NCBI RefSeq assembly: GCF_030719215.1
Contig: NZ_CP120983.1
Coordinates: 2,852,001-2,916,000 of the forward strand
Origin: Streptomyces sp. Alt3
GTDB lineage: Bacteria; Actinomycetota; Actinomycetes; Streptomycetales; Streptomycetaceae
DNA length: 64,000 nucleotides
Reading direction: 5' to 3'
Shown here: in pieces, positions 43,093 to 51,132 of the stretch
Position numbering within the stretch: position 1 is the stretch's first letter
How the letters are laid out: every line of letters starts with the position of its first letter
Notes under the pieces: generated by a model
Told to the model about the DNA's origin: nothing
Database searches by the model: none
What the model saw: only the letters and a program-made list of their open reading frames with translations
Position numbers and translations under genes: made by a program

Positions 43093-44271
43093 CTAGTAGA
43101 CCGGCTTCTCGGGCTCGATCTGGTGGACCCAGCCGATGACACCGCCACCGACGTGCACCGCGTCGGCGAAGCCCGCCGACTTGAGGACCGCGAGGACCTC
43201 GGCGCTGCGGACACCGGTCTTGCAGTTCAGGACGATGCGCCTGTCCTGCGGAAGGTCCTGGAGGGCGTTGCCCATCAGGAACTCGTTCTTCGGGACCAGC
43301 CGGGAGCCCGGGATCGCCACGATCTCGTACTCGTTCGGCTCACGGACGTCGATGATCTCGATCTTCTCGTCGCCGTCGATCCACTCCTTGAGCTGCTTCG
43401 GAGTGATCGTGGAACCGGCCGCCGCCTCCTGGGCCTCCTCGGACACGACGCCGCAGAAGGCCTCGTAGTCGATGAGCTCGGTGACGGTCGGGTTCTCGCC
43501 GCACACCGCGCAGTCGGGGTCCTTGCGGACCTTGACCTGGCGGTACTGCATCTCCAGCGCGTCGTAGATCATCAGACGGCCGACCAGCGGGTCGCCGATG
43601 CCGGCGAGCAGCTTGATGGCCTCGTTGACCTGGATGGAGCCGATGGACGCGCAGAGCACGCCCAGGACACCGCCCTCGGCGCAGGAGGGAACCATGCCGG
43701 GCGGGGGCGGCTCCGGGTAGAGGCAGCGGTAGCAGGGACCGTGCTCGGACCAGAAGACGGACGCCTGACCGTCGAAGCGGTAGATCGAGCCCCAGACGTA
43801 CGGCTTGTTCAGCAGGACCGCGGCGTCGTTGACGAGATAGCGGGTGGCGAAGTTGTCCGTGCCGTCCACGATCAGGTCGTACTGCGCGAAGATGTCCATC
43901 ACGTTGTCGGCCTCGAGCCGCTCCTCGTGAAGGACCACGTTCACCAGGGGGTTGATCCCCTGCACGGTCTCCTTGGCCGACTGGGCCTTGGACTTGCCGA
44001 TGTCGGCCTGGCTGTGGATGACCTGGCGCTGCAGGTTCGACTCGTCGACCTCGTCGAACTCGACGATGCCGAGCGTGCCGACGCCGGCCGCGGCCATGTA
44101 CATCAGAGCCGGCGAGCCGAGGCCGCCGGCGCCGACACAGAGCACCTTCGCGTTCTTCAGCCGCTTCTGTCCGTCCATCCCGACATCCGGGATGATCAGG
44201 TGGCGGGAGTACCTGCGGACCTCGTCGACGGTGAGCTCAGCAGCTGGCTCGACCAGGGGTGGCAGCGACAC
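43093..44271 (-). CDS. moeZ: MoeZ adenylyltransferase/sulfurtransferase
   Basis: 392 residues: E1-like ThiF/MoeB domain (1 to about 270) and C-terminal rhodanese domain (about 290-390). Nucleotide motif VGAGGLGSPALMY at 47-59, DEVDESNLQRQVIHSQADIG, zinc cysteines CYRC and CAVC, and rhodanese Cys350 in LNCKTGVRS. MoeZ adenylates and thiocarboxylates several sulfur carrier proteins (molybdopterin, cysteine and secondary-metabolite pathways). GTG 44271 has GAGG 5-6 nt upstream. A sigma-R-type promoter lies about 60 nt before it. The mycobacterial moeB1/moeZ (Rv3206c) is similarly placed. Confidence 0.96.
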   Translation of the reverse strand: MSLPPLVEPAAELTVDEVRRYSRHLIIPDVGMDGQKRLKNAKVLCVGAGGLGSPALMYMAAAGVGTLGIVEFDEVDESNLQRQVIHSQADIGKSKAQSAKETVQGINPLVNVVLHEERLEADNVMDIFAQYDLIVDGTDNFATRYLVNDAAVLLNKPYVWGSIYRFDGQASVFWSEHGPCYRCLYPEPPPPGMVPSCAEGGVLGVLCASIGSIQVNEAIKLLAGIGDPLVGRLMIYDALEMQYRQVKVRKDPDCAVCGENPTVTELIDYEAFCGVVSEEAQEAAAGSTITPKQLKEWIDGDEKIEIIDVREPNEYEIVAIPGSRLVPKNEFLMGNALQDLPQDRRIVLNCKTGVRSAEVLAVLKSAGFADAVHVGGGVIGWVHQIEPEKPVY

Positions 44272-44300
44272 AGGAACCTCAACAATGCAGGTGGTCGGTT

Positions 44301-44322
44301 TCTACGTACTTCATCTACGTAC
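44301..44322. repeat. Direct repeat TCTACGTAC in the moeZ 5' region
   Basis: TCTACGTAC occurs at 44301-44309 and 44314-44322; each contains the palindrome TACGTA. The pair, 13 bp apart, lies at or just after the predicted start of moeZ transcription and could bind a regulator. The protein is unknown. Confidence 0.5.
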
Positions 44323-44336
44323 GGTTGTTCTCCCGT

Positions 44337-44363
44337 AACACTGCCACGCCCCTCCTCATTCCG
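44337..44363 (-). promoter_or_regulatory. Sigma-R-type promoter of moeZ
   Basis: On the minus strand CGGAAT (44363-44358), 18 nt, then GTT (44339-44337), fitting the GGAAT-N18-GTT pattern. It overlaps the last codons of the upstream gene, so moeZ can be transcribed independently of the polysaccharide operon. Confidence 0.65.
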
Positions 44364-45183
44364 AGATACCGGGTCCGATCCGCGAGACGAATTCGTCCCA
44401 GTAGCTGGGCAGTGCCGCGAATGGGTCGGTTTGCCCCTTCGCGCCGTCCCGGTCCGTGAAGAAGATCGTGCCCGCGCCCTGCCAGCGGGCGATGCGCATG
44501 GCCTCCTCCAGGTGTGTGCGCGGGACCCCGTGGACGAAGTGGGCGAAGCGGCCCGATTCGTACGAAGCGGTCCACTCGGCCACCTGCGACCAGCGGTAGT
44601 CGGTCCAGGGGCCCCGGAAGGTGACCAGCTGGTCGGCGGCCTCGGCGTAGCCCGGATACGGGTGGGTGTCGTGCCCGAGGACGAGCCGTCCGCCCTCCTC
44701 GTCCGCGCTGTCGCTGTCCGCCAGGAGCGCGCCGAGCGTGCTGGTCAGCCGGCGGACCGCCGGGAGTCCGTCGCGTCCGGCCGGGCAGCGGTCGAGGTAG
44801 AAGCCGCCGACGCGATACCAGCCGAGGTAGGACCGGGCGTCGGCGATCAGCTCACCGAAGGGGCGGCCGCCGAAGGCCAGGTCGATGAGGCCCAGCAGCC
44901 TGCCGCCCGAGGCCCGGACCATGTCCTGGGGCGCCTCCCCGCGCAGGGCCCGTTCGCGGGCGTTGCGCAGCCGGCCCGCGGCCTCCAGGCAGTGCGGGTC
45001 GGGCCGTGCGCCCGGCCCGTCGTCGATGTTGAGGACGGCCCAGTGCAGCGGTGTACCCGGCCGGCTGAGCCCGGCCCATTCGGCGGGCGCCAGCAGCGGG
45101 TGGGCGTATCCGGGCACCCCGACGCCGAGCCGTTCGGCCCCGCCGGTCCGCAGGGTGGAACCGGTGCTCGTCAGATACGGCAC
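44356..45183 (-). CDS. Spherulin-4-type (GH135/Sph3-like) glycoside hydrolase candidate
   Basis: 275 residues with the TIM-barrel-like Spherulation-specific family 4 fold: an opening GVPGYAHPLLAPAEWAGL, WAVLNIDDGPG at the next strand, GWYRVGGFYLDRCP and TYP-like PGYAEAADQLVTF. Fungal Sph3 (GH135) cleaves galactosaminogalactan, and the PelA hydrolase domain is related. No signal peptide is seen, so it would act inside or leave by another route. GTG 45183 has GGAGG 4 nt upstream and overlaps the end of the epimerase gene by 13 bp. Last gene of the operon; the catalytic acids were not assigned with certainty. Confidence 0.78.
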   Translation of the reverse strand: MPYLTSTGSTLRTGGAERLGVGVPGYAHPLLAPAEWAGLSRPGTPLHWAVLNIDDGPGARPDPHCLEAAGRLRNARERALRGEAPQDMVRASGGRLLGLIDLAFGGRPFGELIADARSYLGWYRVGGFYLDRCPAGRDGLPAVRRLTSTLGALLADSDSADEEGGRLVLGHDTHPYPGYAEAADQLVTFRGPWTDYRWSQVAEWTASYESGRFAHFVHGVPRTHLEEAMRIARWQGAGTIFFTDRDGAKGQTDPFAALPSYWDEFVSRIGPGISE

Positions 45184-46136
45184 GCCGCCTCCATCCAGAT
45201 GTCCGCGAGGGACTCCTCCAGATTGATCCGGGGGCGCCAGCCCAGCCGGTCCCGGGCGGTGCGTACATCGGCCTGTTGCCAGGCACCGCAGCCGTCCGGG
45301 TAGGGGGACGGGGTGGCCGCGAGGTGCTCCACGACCGACTCGGCGGAGGTGCGCTGGGCACCGATGGGAAGCCGGCCGGGAGGTGTGTCGAGCTCGTGGA
45401 GCGCGCCCGCGTAGCCGGCAACCCTGGCGAGGACGGCCGCGGCATCGCGCAGTCGCACGGCCCTGCCGGTGCCGATGTTGACGACGCCCTGGGCGGCGGA
45501 GAGCGAGGCGGCGTGCACGGCGCGCGCCACGTCGCGTACGTCCACGAAGTCGCGCTGCACCCCGAGACCGCTGAGCTTGAGCTCGGGGTCGCCGGTCTGC
45601 ATGGCGCGGCGCATGGTCTCGGCGAGCCGGCCGAGCGGGGAGCCGGCCGGGGTCCCGGGGCCCACCGGCGAGAAGACCCGCAGCACGACCGCGTCCAGAC
45701 CGGAGCCGAGGACCAGCTCGGTGGCGGCGAGCTTGCTGACGCCGTACGGGCCTCCCGGGCGGGGCACCGCGTCCTCGGCGGTGGACGAACCGGGCTGCGA
45801 GGGGCCGTACTCGGAGGCGCAGCCGACCTGGACGAGCCGCGCGCTGCAACCGCTGCGGCGCATCGCCTCGCAGACGGTGGCCACGGCGACGGTGTTGTGA
45901 CGGGTGAGGTCGCGGGCACCGCCGCGGGTGGCGCCCGCGCAGTTGACGACGACCCCGGGGTGGACGGCGTCCAGGAAGCGGGTGAGCGCTCCGGGGCTGC
46001 CGCCCGCGAGGTCGAAGCGCACGTCGGCGTCGTCGCCGCGGCCGAGTGCCGTGAGGTGCACGGCGGGATCGGCGAGCAGACGGTCGGCGACGAAGCGTCC
46101 GAGGAATCCGTTCGCTCCGAGCAGCAGAACCCTCAT
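45171..46136 (-). CDS. NAD-dependent nucleotide-sugar epimerase/dehydratase (extended SDR)
   Basis: 321 residues. Dinucleotide motif GANGFLGRFVAD at 7-18, catalytic region VGCASEYG and the YxxxK in PYGVSKLAATELV, then RDFVDVRDVARAV and NIGTGRAV. These are the hallmarks of UDP-/dTDP-sugar 4-epimerases or 4,6-dehydratases. In this operon a UDP-GlcNAc/UDP-GalNAc type epimerase would supply the glycosyltransferase. The ATG at 46136 overlaps the stop of a 19-codon ORF (ATGA). Its own ribosome site is weak, suggesting coupling. Confidence 0.88.
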   Translation of the reverse strand: MRVLLLGANGFLGRFVADRLLADPAVHLTALGRGDDADVRFDLAGGSPGALTRFLDAVHPGVVVNCAGATRGGARDLTRHNTVAVATVCEAMRRSGCSARLVQVGCASEYGPSQPGSSTAEDAVPRPGGPYGVSKLAATELVLGSGLDAVVLRVFSPVGPGTPAGSPLGRLAETMRRAMQTGDPELKLSGLGVQRDFVDVRDVARAVHAASLSAAQGVVNIGTGRAVRLRDAAAVLARVAGYAGALHELDTPPGRLPIGAQRTSAESVVEHLAATPSPYPDGCGAWQQADVRTARDRLGWRPRINLEESLADIWMEAACRI

Positions 46137-46192
46137 CGCGCGCCCCCTCGGTGCCGACGGCTCACTGCCGGTGAGAGGGATTGGGGGGTCAT
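46133..46192 (-). CDS. Possible 19-residue coupling peptide before the epimerase gene
   Basis: ATG 46192 with AAGGAG 9 nt upstream opens a 19-codon frame (M-T-P-Q-S-L-S-P-A-V to G-A-R) whose stop overlaps the epimerase start as ATGA. The strong site and exact overlap suggest that it loads ribosomes for the epimerase. Too short to judge by codon use. Confidence 0.35.
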   Translation of the reverse strand: MTPQSLSPAVSRRHRGGAR

Positions 46193-46271
46193 GTCCGGTG
46201 TCTCCTTGAGGAAGGTGTGTGCGGTACGGGAAACCCGCGGCGTCGGCTCCGCGGGGCGGGACGGACGGCGG

Positions 46272-47510
46272 CTACGCCGAGGCGTGGGCGGACGCCCGGG
46301 TGAGGGTGACCGATGCGTGGACCAGCAGTCCCGACGCGGCGATCCCGCAGGCGAGGACGGCTACACCGCCGGGGCCTGCCGCCGCGACGACGGCGTCGAC
46401 CGGGCGGGACAGGAGGCCGAGGCCGGGCAGCCGTCCGGCGAGGACCAGGAAGGGGGCCGCCACCTCGACGGCGCAGGCTGCGGCGAGTCCGGTGGCGGCG
46501 GGCTCCGGGAAGCCGTGGACGGTCAGCAGCCGGGCCAGCAGGAGCAGGGCGCCGAGGGCGGCCGGGCCGGTGAGGCCCGTGCCGGGGCCGGGGTGGCCGA
46601 GGCCGGCGAGGTACAGCAGCGCGGTCGTCGCGCACAGGAAGAGCGCGAGGACGCCGAAGAGCACGGGGCGCACCCCCGCACCGAACTCCGACAGGCCGTG
46701 GGAGCCGGCGAGCCGGTGGCGGGCGTGTGCGGCGAACAGGTGGGCGCACCAGGCCGCGGGGGCGAGGGCCAGCGAGAGTCCGAGCAGGGGGGCGGGCGCC
46801 GCGGTCCAGTGCCCGTCGGGGCCGCCGCTGATGACCTGGTCGATCAGGTTGTCGCCGTACACGGCGTAGCCGAGCAGCCAGCAGACGTACAGGGAGACGC
46901 CCCCGGCACCGGCCGGGGCGCGCAGCGGGCCGGCGCGCAGACAGAGCCGGAGCCCGGCGAGGACGAGCAGCGCTCCGGCGGCGGTCACCGCGAACCTGGC
47001 TCCGCCGCCGAGCACCCCCTCGGTGGCCCTGAGCGCTCCGGCCGTCGCGAGGCAGGCGGCACCGGGCAGCAGGGCGGTGAGCGTCCAGCCGGCCCGCGCC
47101 TCCTTGTCCCGGCGGGGCCGCGGGTCGTGGGCGCGGGCGGACCTGCCGGCGGCGGGAACGCGGGCGTAGAGCTCCTCCGCGAGCGAGAAGACGTCGCGGT
47201 GCCGGTAGCGTGCGGCGGTCCGGTCGGTCAGTCCGTGGGCCTCCAGACCGGCCGCGATCTCCAGGGGGTCGACGGCACGCTCGCAGAGGTCCCGGTGCCG
47301 GTGCATGAGCACCTTCACGGGGTCCGCGGGACCGCGGCGGACCGCGGCTCTGCGCGCCGGGCGGTACGCGATCTCGGGTGCCCTGACCGCGGAGCGGACA
47401 GCCCACGGACCCTCGTCCACGGGCCCGCTTCCGCTGCCCTCGGCCGGGGCTTCGGCCGGTCCGCCCATCGGGACTCCTCCGTGGTCGTGGCCGTTCGTGG
47501 CGTCACGCAT
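46272..47510 (-). CDS. Multi-pass membrane protein of the PelF-like operon
   Basis: 412 residues. The N-terminal 120 are soluble and charged (DPVKVLMHRHRDLCERAVDP), the rest holds about eight to ten hydrophobic segments rich in Ala, Leu and Gly. It fits no family I can name; the position suggests a polysaccharide translocase or a glycosyltransferase anchor, comparable to PelG or PelE by place only. The ATG at 47510 has GGAGG 5 nt upstream and overlaps the end of the glycosyltransferase gene by 8 bp, so the two are coupled. Confidence 0.75.
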   Translation of the reverse strand: MRDATNGHDHGGVPMGGPAEAPAEGSGSGPVDEGPWAVRSAVRAPEIAYRPARRAAVRRGPADPVKVLMHRHRDLCERAVDPLEIAAGLEAHGLTDRTAARYRHRDVFSLAEELYARVPAAGRSARAHDPRPRRDKEARAGWTLTALLPGAACLATAGALRATEGVLGGGARFAVTAAGALLVLAGLRLCLRAGPLRAPAGAGGVSLYVCWLLGYAVYGDNLIDQVISGGPDGHWTAAPAPLLGLSLALAPAAWCAHLFAAHARHRLAGSHGLSEFGAGVRPVLFGVLALFLCATTALLYLAGLGHPGPGTGLTGPAALGALLLLARLLTVHGFPEPAATGLAAACAVEVAAPFLVLAGRLPGLGLLSRPVDAVVAAAGPGGVAVLACGIAASGLLVHASVTLTRASAHASA

Positions 47511-49305
47511 CGCCGCCTCCCGCTCCGCGTGCGCCCGCGCACACGCCCTCCGCGCCGATGGCCCAGCTCGGCACCCGGGTGGCACCGGCCGGGGCAGTCA
47601 CGGCGTCCGGCCCGGGGGGCAGGGCGCCCAGTACGTGGGCCTCCGGGGGCGTGGCGAAGGGGCGCGGCGGCCCGGCCGGGTCCCGGGGGTCCACCGGCGT
47701 CGCCCACCGGGCCGGGGCGTGCCCGGCCAGGTCCAGGTAGATGCCACGGAATGCCGCGAGGTTCTGTTCGACGGTGAAGAGTTCGAGCGCCCTGGCGCGC
47801 GCCGCCGCGCCCAGGCGCGCACGGCGCTCCGGGTCGCGCAGCAACGCGACACAGGCGTCGGCGAGCGCCCGCGGATTGCGCGGGGGCACCACCAGCCCCG
47901 TACCGCCGACGACTTCGACGACGGCGCCCACATCCGTCGAAACGGTGGCCCGGCCGCAGAACATCGCTTCGACCAGGCTGATGGGAAAGCCTTCGACGAC
48001 ACTGGACAGGACGACGACACCGCCCGCGGCGTAGGCCTCCGCGAGGTCGGGCACCTCGGGTCCGCCGATCTCCTCGAAGGTGACCGGGTTGTCGCCGACG
48101 GTGTGCGCGTCCGTGGCCTCGTCGGGGAAGAGCTGGACGGCGAGCGCCCTGCAGTGGGTGAGGTAGGTCTCCCCTTCGGTCCCCGGGACCGGGGCTCCGA
48201 AGATCCGCAGCCGGGCGTCGGGCTCGGCCCTGCGCACCTCGGCGAAGGCGTGGAGCAGGGCGATCAGGTCCTTGGCGGGTTCGATGCGGCCGATCCACAC
48301 CAGTGTTCCGGGACCGCCCGCGTCGTCACCCTCCCCCACGTCCCCGAACCGCTCGGCCTCCATGCCCGGGTACACCGTGCGCAGCTTGTTCCGGTCGGCG
48401 CCGAACCGCTCCTGCCAGCGCCGGACATGGGTGTTGCCGGGTGTGATGATCGCTGCCTGCCGGTAGACCTCGGCGGCGAGGAGCCCGTGGAAGTTGGCCA
48501 GCATGGCGCGCACGGGCGCACCGAGGGGGGCCTCGGGCGCCGCGAGGTAGTGGGCCCGCAGCGGCACTCCGTGTTCCGTGACCAGCAGCGGCACACCGAA
48601 GAAGCGTTTGGCCAGCAGCCCCGGGAGGGCCGCCGTGCCGCCGGACGCGGCATGACAGAGGTCCACCGCGCCGAGGCTGTCCTCCTCGTACCAGTCGAGG
48701 GAGAGGGGGCGCAGGGCGCGCTCGAGTCCGGCGACGAAGGCGAGGTAGTCGGGGACGGTCGCGCTGTGGACGGTCCGCCCGGTGCCCGGGGCCCGGCAGG
48801 CCGACTGCACGATGCGTACGCTCGCCTCGGAGCGCAGGGCGTCGTGCAGTCCGCCGCTGTCCCGGGCCAGTTCGGCGAGACCGTAGAGGCCGTCGGTGAA
48901 GCGGCCGGACGCCGGGACGGCGTCCGCACCTCCGGACTGCGGCTCCGTCTCCGCGCCGGCGCAGACCGCACCGACGAGCGCCGTCACGTGCGCCGTGAAG
49001 CGCCGTCGGTCCCGTCGTCCGTACGAGCGCCCCAGGCCGGTGGCGAGTCTGCCCGTCAGCCCTTCGGTGCGGCGGGGGAGCCGGGTGTTTTCCTCGTGCG
49101 TCCACATCGGCGCCGTCCGCACCCGTCCGACCCGGTCGGGCAGTCTGACCCAGCCCTGTCGTTCCTGGTCGGCGGAGCGGCTGAGGGCGAAGAGGTCGAA
49201 CTCGTGCTGGGGCAGACCGCGCACCAGACGGTCGCACCAGAGTCTGGACTCACCGGTCGCATACGGGTAACCACCGTCCGTGAGGAGTCCGATCCGCACG
49301 AGCAC
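47503..49305 (-). CDS. PelF-like GT4 glycosyltransferase (DUF3492)
   Basis: 600 residues. The N-terminal DUF3492-type part starts RIGLLTDGGYPYATGESRLW, very like PelF proteins, and continues with LLVTEHGVPLRAHYL. The GT-B C-terminal lobe has LVWIGRIEPAKDL and the E-x7-E motif in VVEGFPISLVEAMFCG. PelF polymerises the cationic GalNAc/GalN exopolysaccharide Pel in the cytoplasm from UDP-sugars. The last 100 residues are a Pro/Ala/Gly tail not typical of PelF. GTG 49305 (GGGAG 9 nt upstream) or GTG 49299. First gene of a four-gene operon. Substrate inferred. Confidence 0.86.
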   Translation of the reverse strand: MLVRIGLLTDGGYPYATGESRLWCDRLVRGLPQHEFDLFALSRSADQERQGWVRLPDRVGRVRTAPMWTHEENTRLPRRTEGLTGRLATGLGRSYGRRDRRRFTAHVTALVGAVCAGAETEPQSGGADAVPASGRFTDGLYGLAELARDSGGLHDALRSEASVRIVQSACRAPGTGRTVHSATVPDYLAFVAGLERALRPLSLDWYEEDSLGAVDLCHAASGGTAALPGLLAKRFFGVPLLVTEHGVPLRAHYLAAPEAPLGAPVRAMLANFHGLLAAEVYRQAAIITPGNTHVRRWQERFGADRNKLRTVYPGMEAERFGDVGEGDDAGGPGTLVWIGRIEPAKDLIALLHAFAEVRRAEPDARLRIFGAPVPGTEGETYLTHCRALAVQLFPDEATDAHTVGDNPVTFEEIGGPEVPDLAEAYAAGGVVVLSSVVEGFPISLVEAMFCGRATVSTDVGAVVEVVGGTGLVVPPRNPRALADACVALLRDPERRARLGAAARARALELFTVEQNLAAFRGIYLDLAGHAPARWATPVDPRDPAGPPRPFATPPEAHVLGALPPGPDAVTAPAGATRVPSWAIGAEGVCAGARGAGGGDA

Positions 49306-49378
49306 ACCCCCGATCTCCCTTGTGGGTGGCCGCCGTTGATCGGCGGCTCACAGCGGGACGACCGTATGCGGACAGACA

Positions 49379-49412
49379 GGTGGTGCGACGGACGGTTGTC
49401 CGTCGCACCACC
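49379..49412 (-). terminator. Perfect 15-bp hairpin after the ABC transporter operon
   Basis: GGTGGTGCGACGGAC (49379-49393) pairs with 49398-49412 over a 4-nt loop. It lies 76 bp past the ATPase stop and about 75 bp before the glycosyltransferase start, so it separates the two operons. Confidence 0.75.
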
Positions 49413-49488
49413 GAAAGGGGTGAACCGGCGTAACTTTCCCGCGCAAGTCGCGTTCTGTTGCGACAATGGGGCGTTCGGTCACGCTGAG

Positions 49489-51132
49489 TCAGGCTAGGGC
49501 CAGCTCCGAACGCGCCGCACGGCGCGCGGCAGCGTGCGCGGGGTCGAGCGTGGGCACCGCTGCCAGCAGCTGTTTCGTGTACGCGTCCTGCGGCGATCCG
49601 TAGACCTCGTCGACCGCGCCCTGTTCGACGATCCGGCCCTGTCGCATGACCGCCACGCGGTCGCTGACCTGCCGCACCACGGCCAGGTCGTGGGCGATGA
49701 AGACCAGTCCGATGCCGAGCTCGCGCTGGAGCTCGGCGAGGAGCGCGATCACCTGGGCCTGGGTCGTGACGTCGAGCGCGGAGACCGGCTCGTCGCACAC
49801 GATCAGCTTCGGCTCGGCGGCGAGCACACGTGCGATGCCGATCCGCTGACGCTGCCCGCCGCTGAACTCGTGCGGATAGCGCTCGTAACGGCCGGCGTCG
49901 AGACCGACCCGCTCCAGCAGCCCGCTCACGCGGTCCCGGATCCGGGTCTCGTCGGTCTCGCCGGCGGCGCGGAGCGGGTCGGCCACGGACTCGCCGACGG
50001 AGCGCCGCGGATTGAGTGAGGCGACGGGGTCCTGGAAGACCATCTGGAGCTCGCGGCGGAACGGGCGCAGGGCCTTCTCCGGCAGCGAGCCGATCTCCCT
50101 GCCGCCGTACCGGAGCCTGGCCGTCGGGTCGTCCAGCCGCACGAGCATGCGGCCGAGCGTCGTCTTGCCGCTGCCGCTCTCCCCCACGATGCCGAGCGTC
50201 TCGCCCGCGTGGACGGTGAGCGAGACGTCGTCCACGGCGGTGACGCGGGAGGAACCCCGGCCGAACTCACGCCGCAGGCCGACGGCTTCGAGGAGCGGTC
50301 CGGCGCCCGGGGGCGCGGTCCTCGGGCCGGGGACGGAGCCCGAGGACCGCCCCGAGTCGACCCGCGGCACGGAGGCCAGGAGCTCGCGGGTGTACGGCTG
50401 CCGGGGAGCGCCCAGCACCTCGGCGACCGGCCCCCGCTCCACCGCCCGGCCGTGCTGCATGACCAGGACGTCGTCCACGCTCTCCGCGGCGACACCCACG
50501 TCGTGGGTGACCAGCAGCAGCGCCGTTCCGGTCTCGCGGCGCAGGTCGTGCAGCAGGTCCAGGATCTGCGCCTGCACGGTGACGTCGAGGGCGGTGGTCG
50601 GCTCGTCGGCCACGATCAGCCGTGGTTCGCAGGCCAGGGCCATCGCGATGAGCGCGCGCTGGCGCATCCCGCCGGAGAACTCGTGGGGCCGGGACCGGGC
50701 GCGGCGGGCCGCGTCCGGGATGCCGACCCGGTCCAGGACCTCCACGGCCCGGGCGCGGGCCGCCCGCCGGGAGACGCTGTTGTGCACCCGGTAGACCTCG
50801 GCGATCTGGTCGCCGACCGTGTAGTAGGGGTCGAGCGAGGAGAGCGGGTCCTGGAAGACCATCGCCGCCTTCGCACCGCGCAGGGCGCGCAGCTCCGCCT
50901 CGTCCGCGGCGCCCACGTCCGTACCGGCGACGCGGACGGTCCCGGTGACCCGGGCGCCCGTGCCCCGGTGCAGCCCGAGCAGCGCGGAGGCCGAGGCGCT
51001 CTTGCCCGAGCCGGACTCCCCGACGACACCGAGGGCGGCGCCGGCCTCCAGGGTGAAGGAGAGCCCGTCGACGGCGCGGACGGCACCGAAGTCGATGGTG
51101 AGGTCCTCGACCTGGACCAGTGGTGTTGTCAT
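49489..51132 (-). CDS. Peptide-type ABC transporter, fused double ATPase (DppD-DppF type)
   Basis: 547 residues with two complete ATPase domains. First: Walker A GESGSGKS (38-45), signature FSGGMRQRA, Walker B RLIVADEPTTALD. Second (from about residue 275): GESGSGKTTLGRML, FSGGQRQRIGIA, LIVCDEPVSALD. Both end with the oligopeptide-binding style C-terminus (QPYTRELLASVP and DAYTKQLLAAVP) typical of the Dpp/Opp class. Powers uptake through the two permeases encoded upstream. ATG 51132 overlaps the permease stop by 4 bp (ATGA). Last gene of the operon. Confidence 0.94.
   Translation of the reverse strand: MTTPLVQVEDLTIDFGAVRAVDGLSFTLEAGAALGVVGESGSGKSASASALLGLHRGTGARVTGTVRVAGTDVGAADEAELRALRGAKAAMVFQDPLSSLDPYYTVGDQIAEVYRVHNSVSRRAARARAVEVLDRVGIPDAARRARSRPHEFSGGMRQRALIAMALACEPRLIVADEPTTALDVTVQAQILDLLHDLRRETGTALLLVTHDVGVAAESVDDVLVMQHGRAVERGPVAEVLGAPRQPYTRELLASVPRVDSGRSSGSVPGPRTAPPGAGPLLEAVGLRREFGRGSSRVTAVDDVSLTVHAGETLGIVGESGSGKTTLGRMLVRLDDPTARLRYGGREIGSLPEKALRPFRRELQMVFQDPVASLNPRRSVGESVADPLRAAGETDETRIRDRVSGLLERVGLDAGRYERYPHEFSGGQRQRIGIARVLAAEPKLIVCDEPVSALDVTTQAQVIALLAELQRELGIGLVFIAHDLAVVRQVSDRVAVMRQGRIVEQGAVDEVYGSPQDAYTKQLLAAVPTLDPAHAAARRAARSELALA

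Noticed and set aside
44315..44575. Short ORF ending A-V-L-R-E-N-N-R-T before moeZ, with GAGGAGG and a TTA codon
   Set aside because: The predicted sigma-R promoter lies inside it, so the moeZ transcript begins after its start; most of the frame is a shadow of the hydrolase gene.
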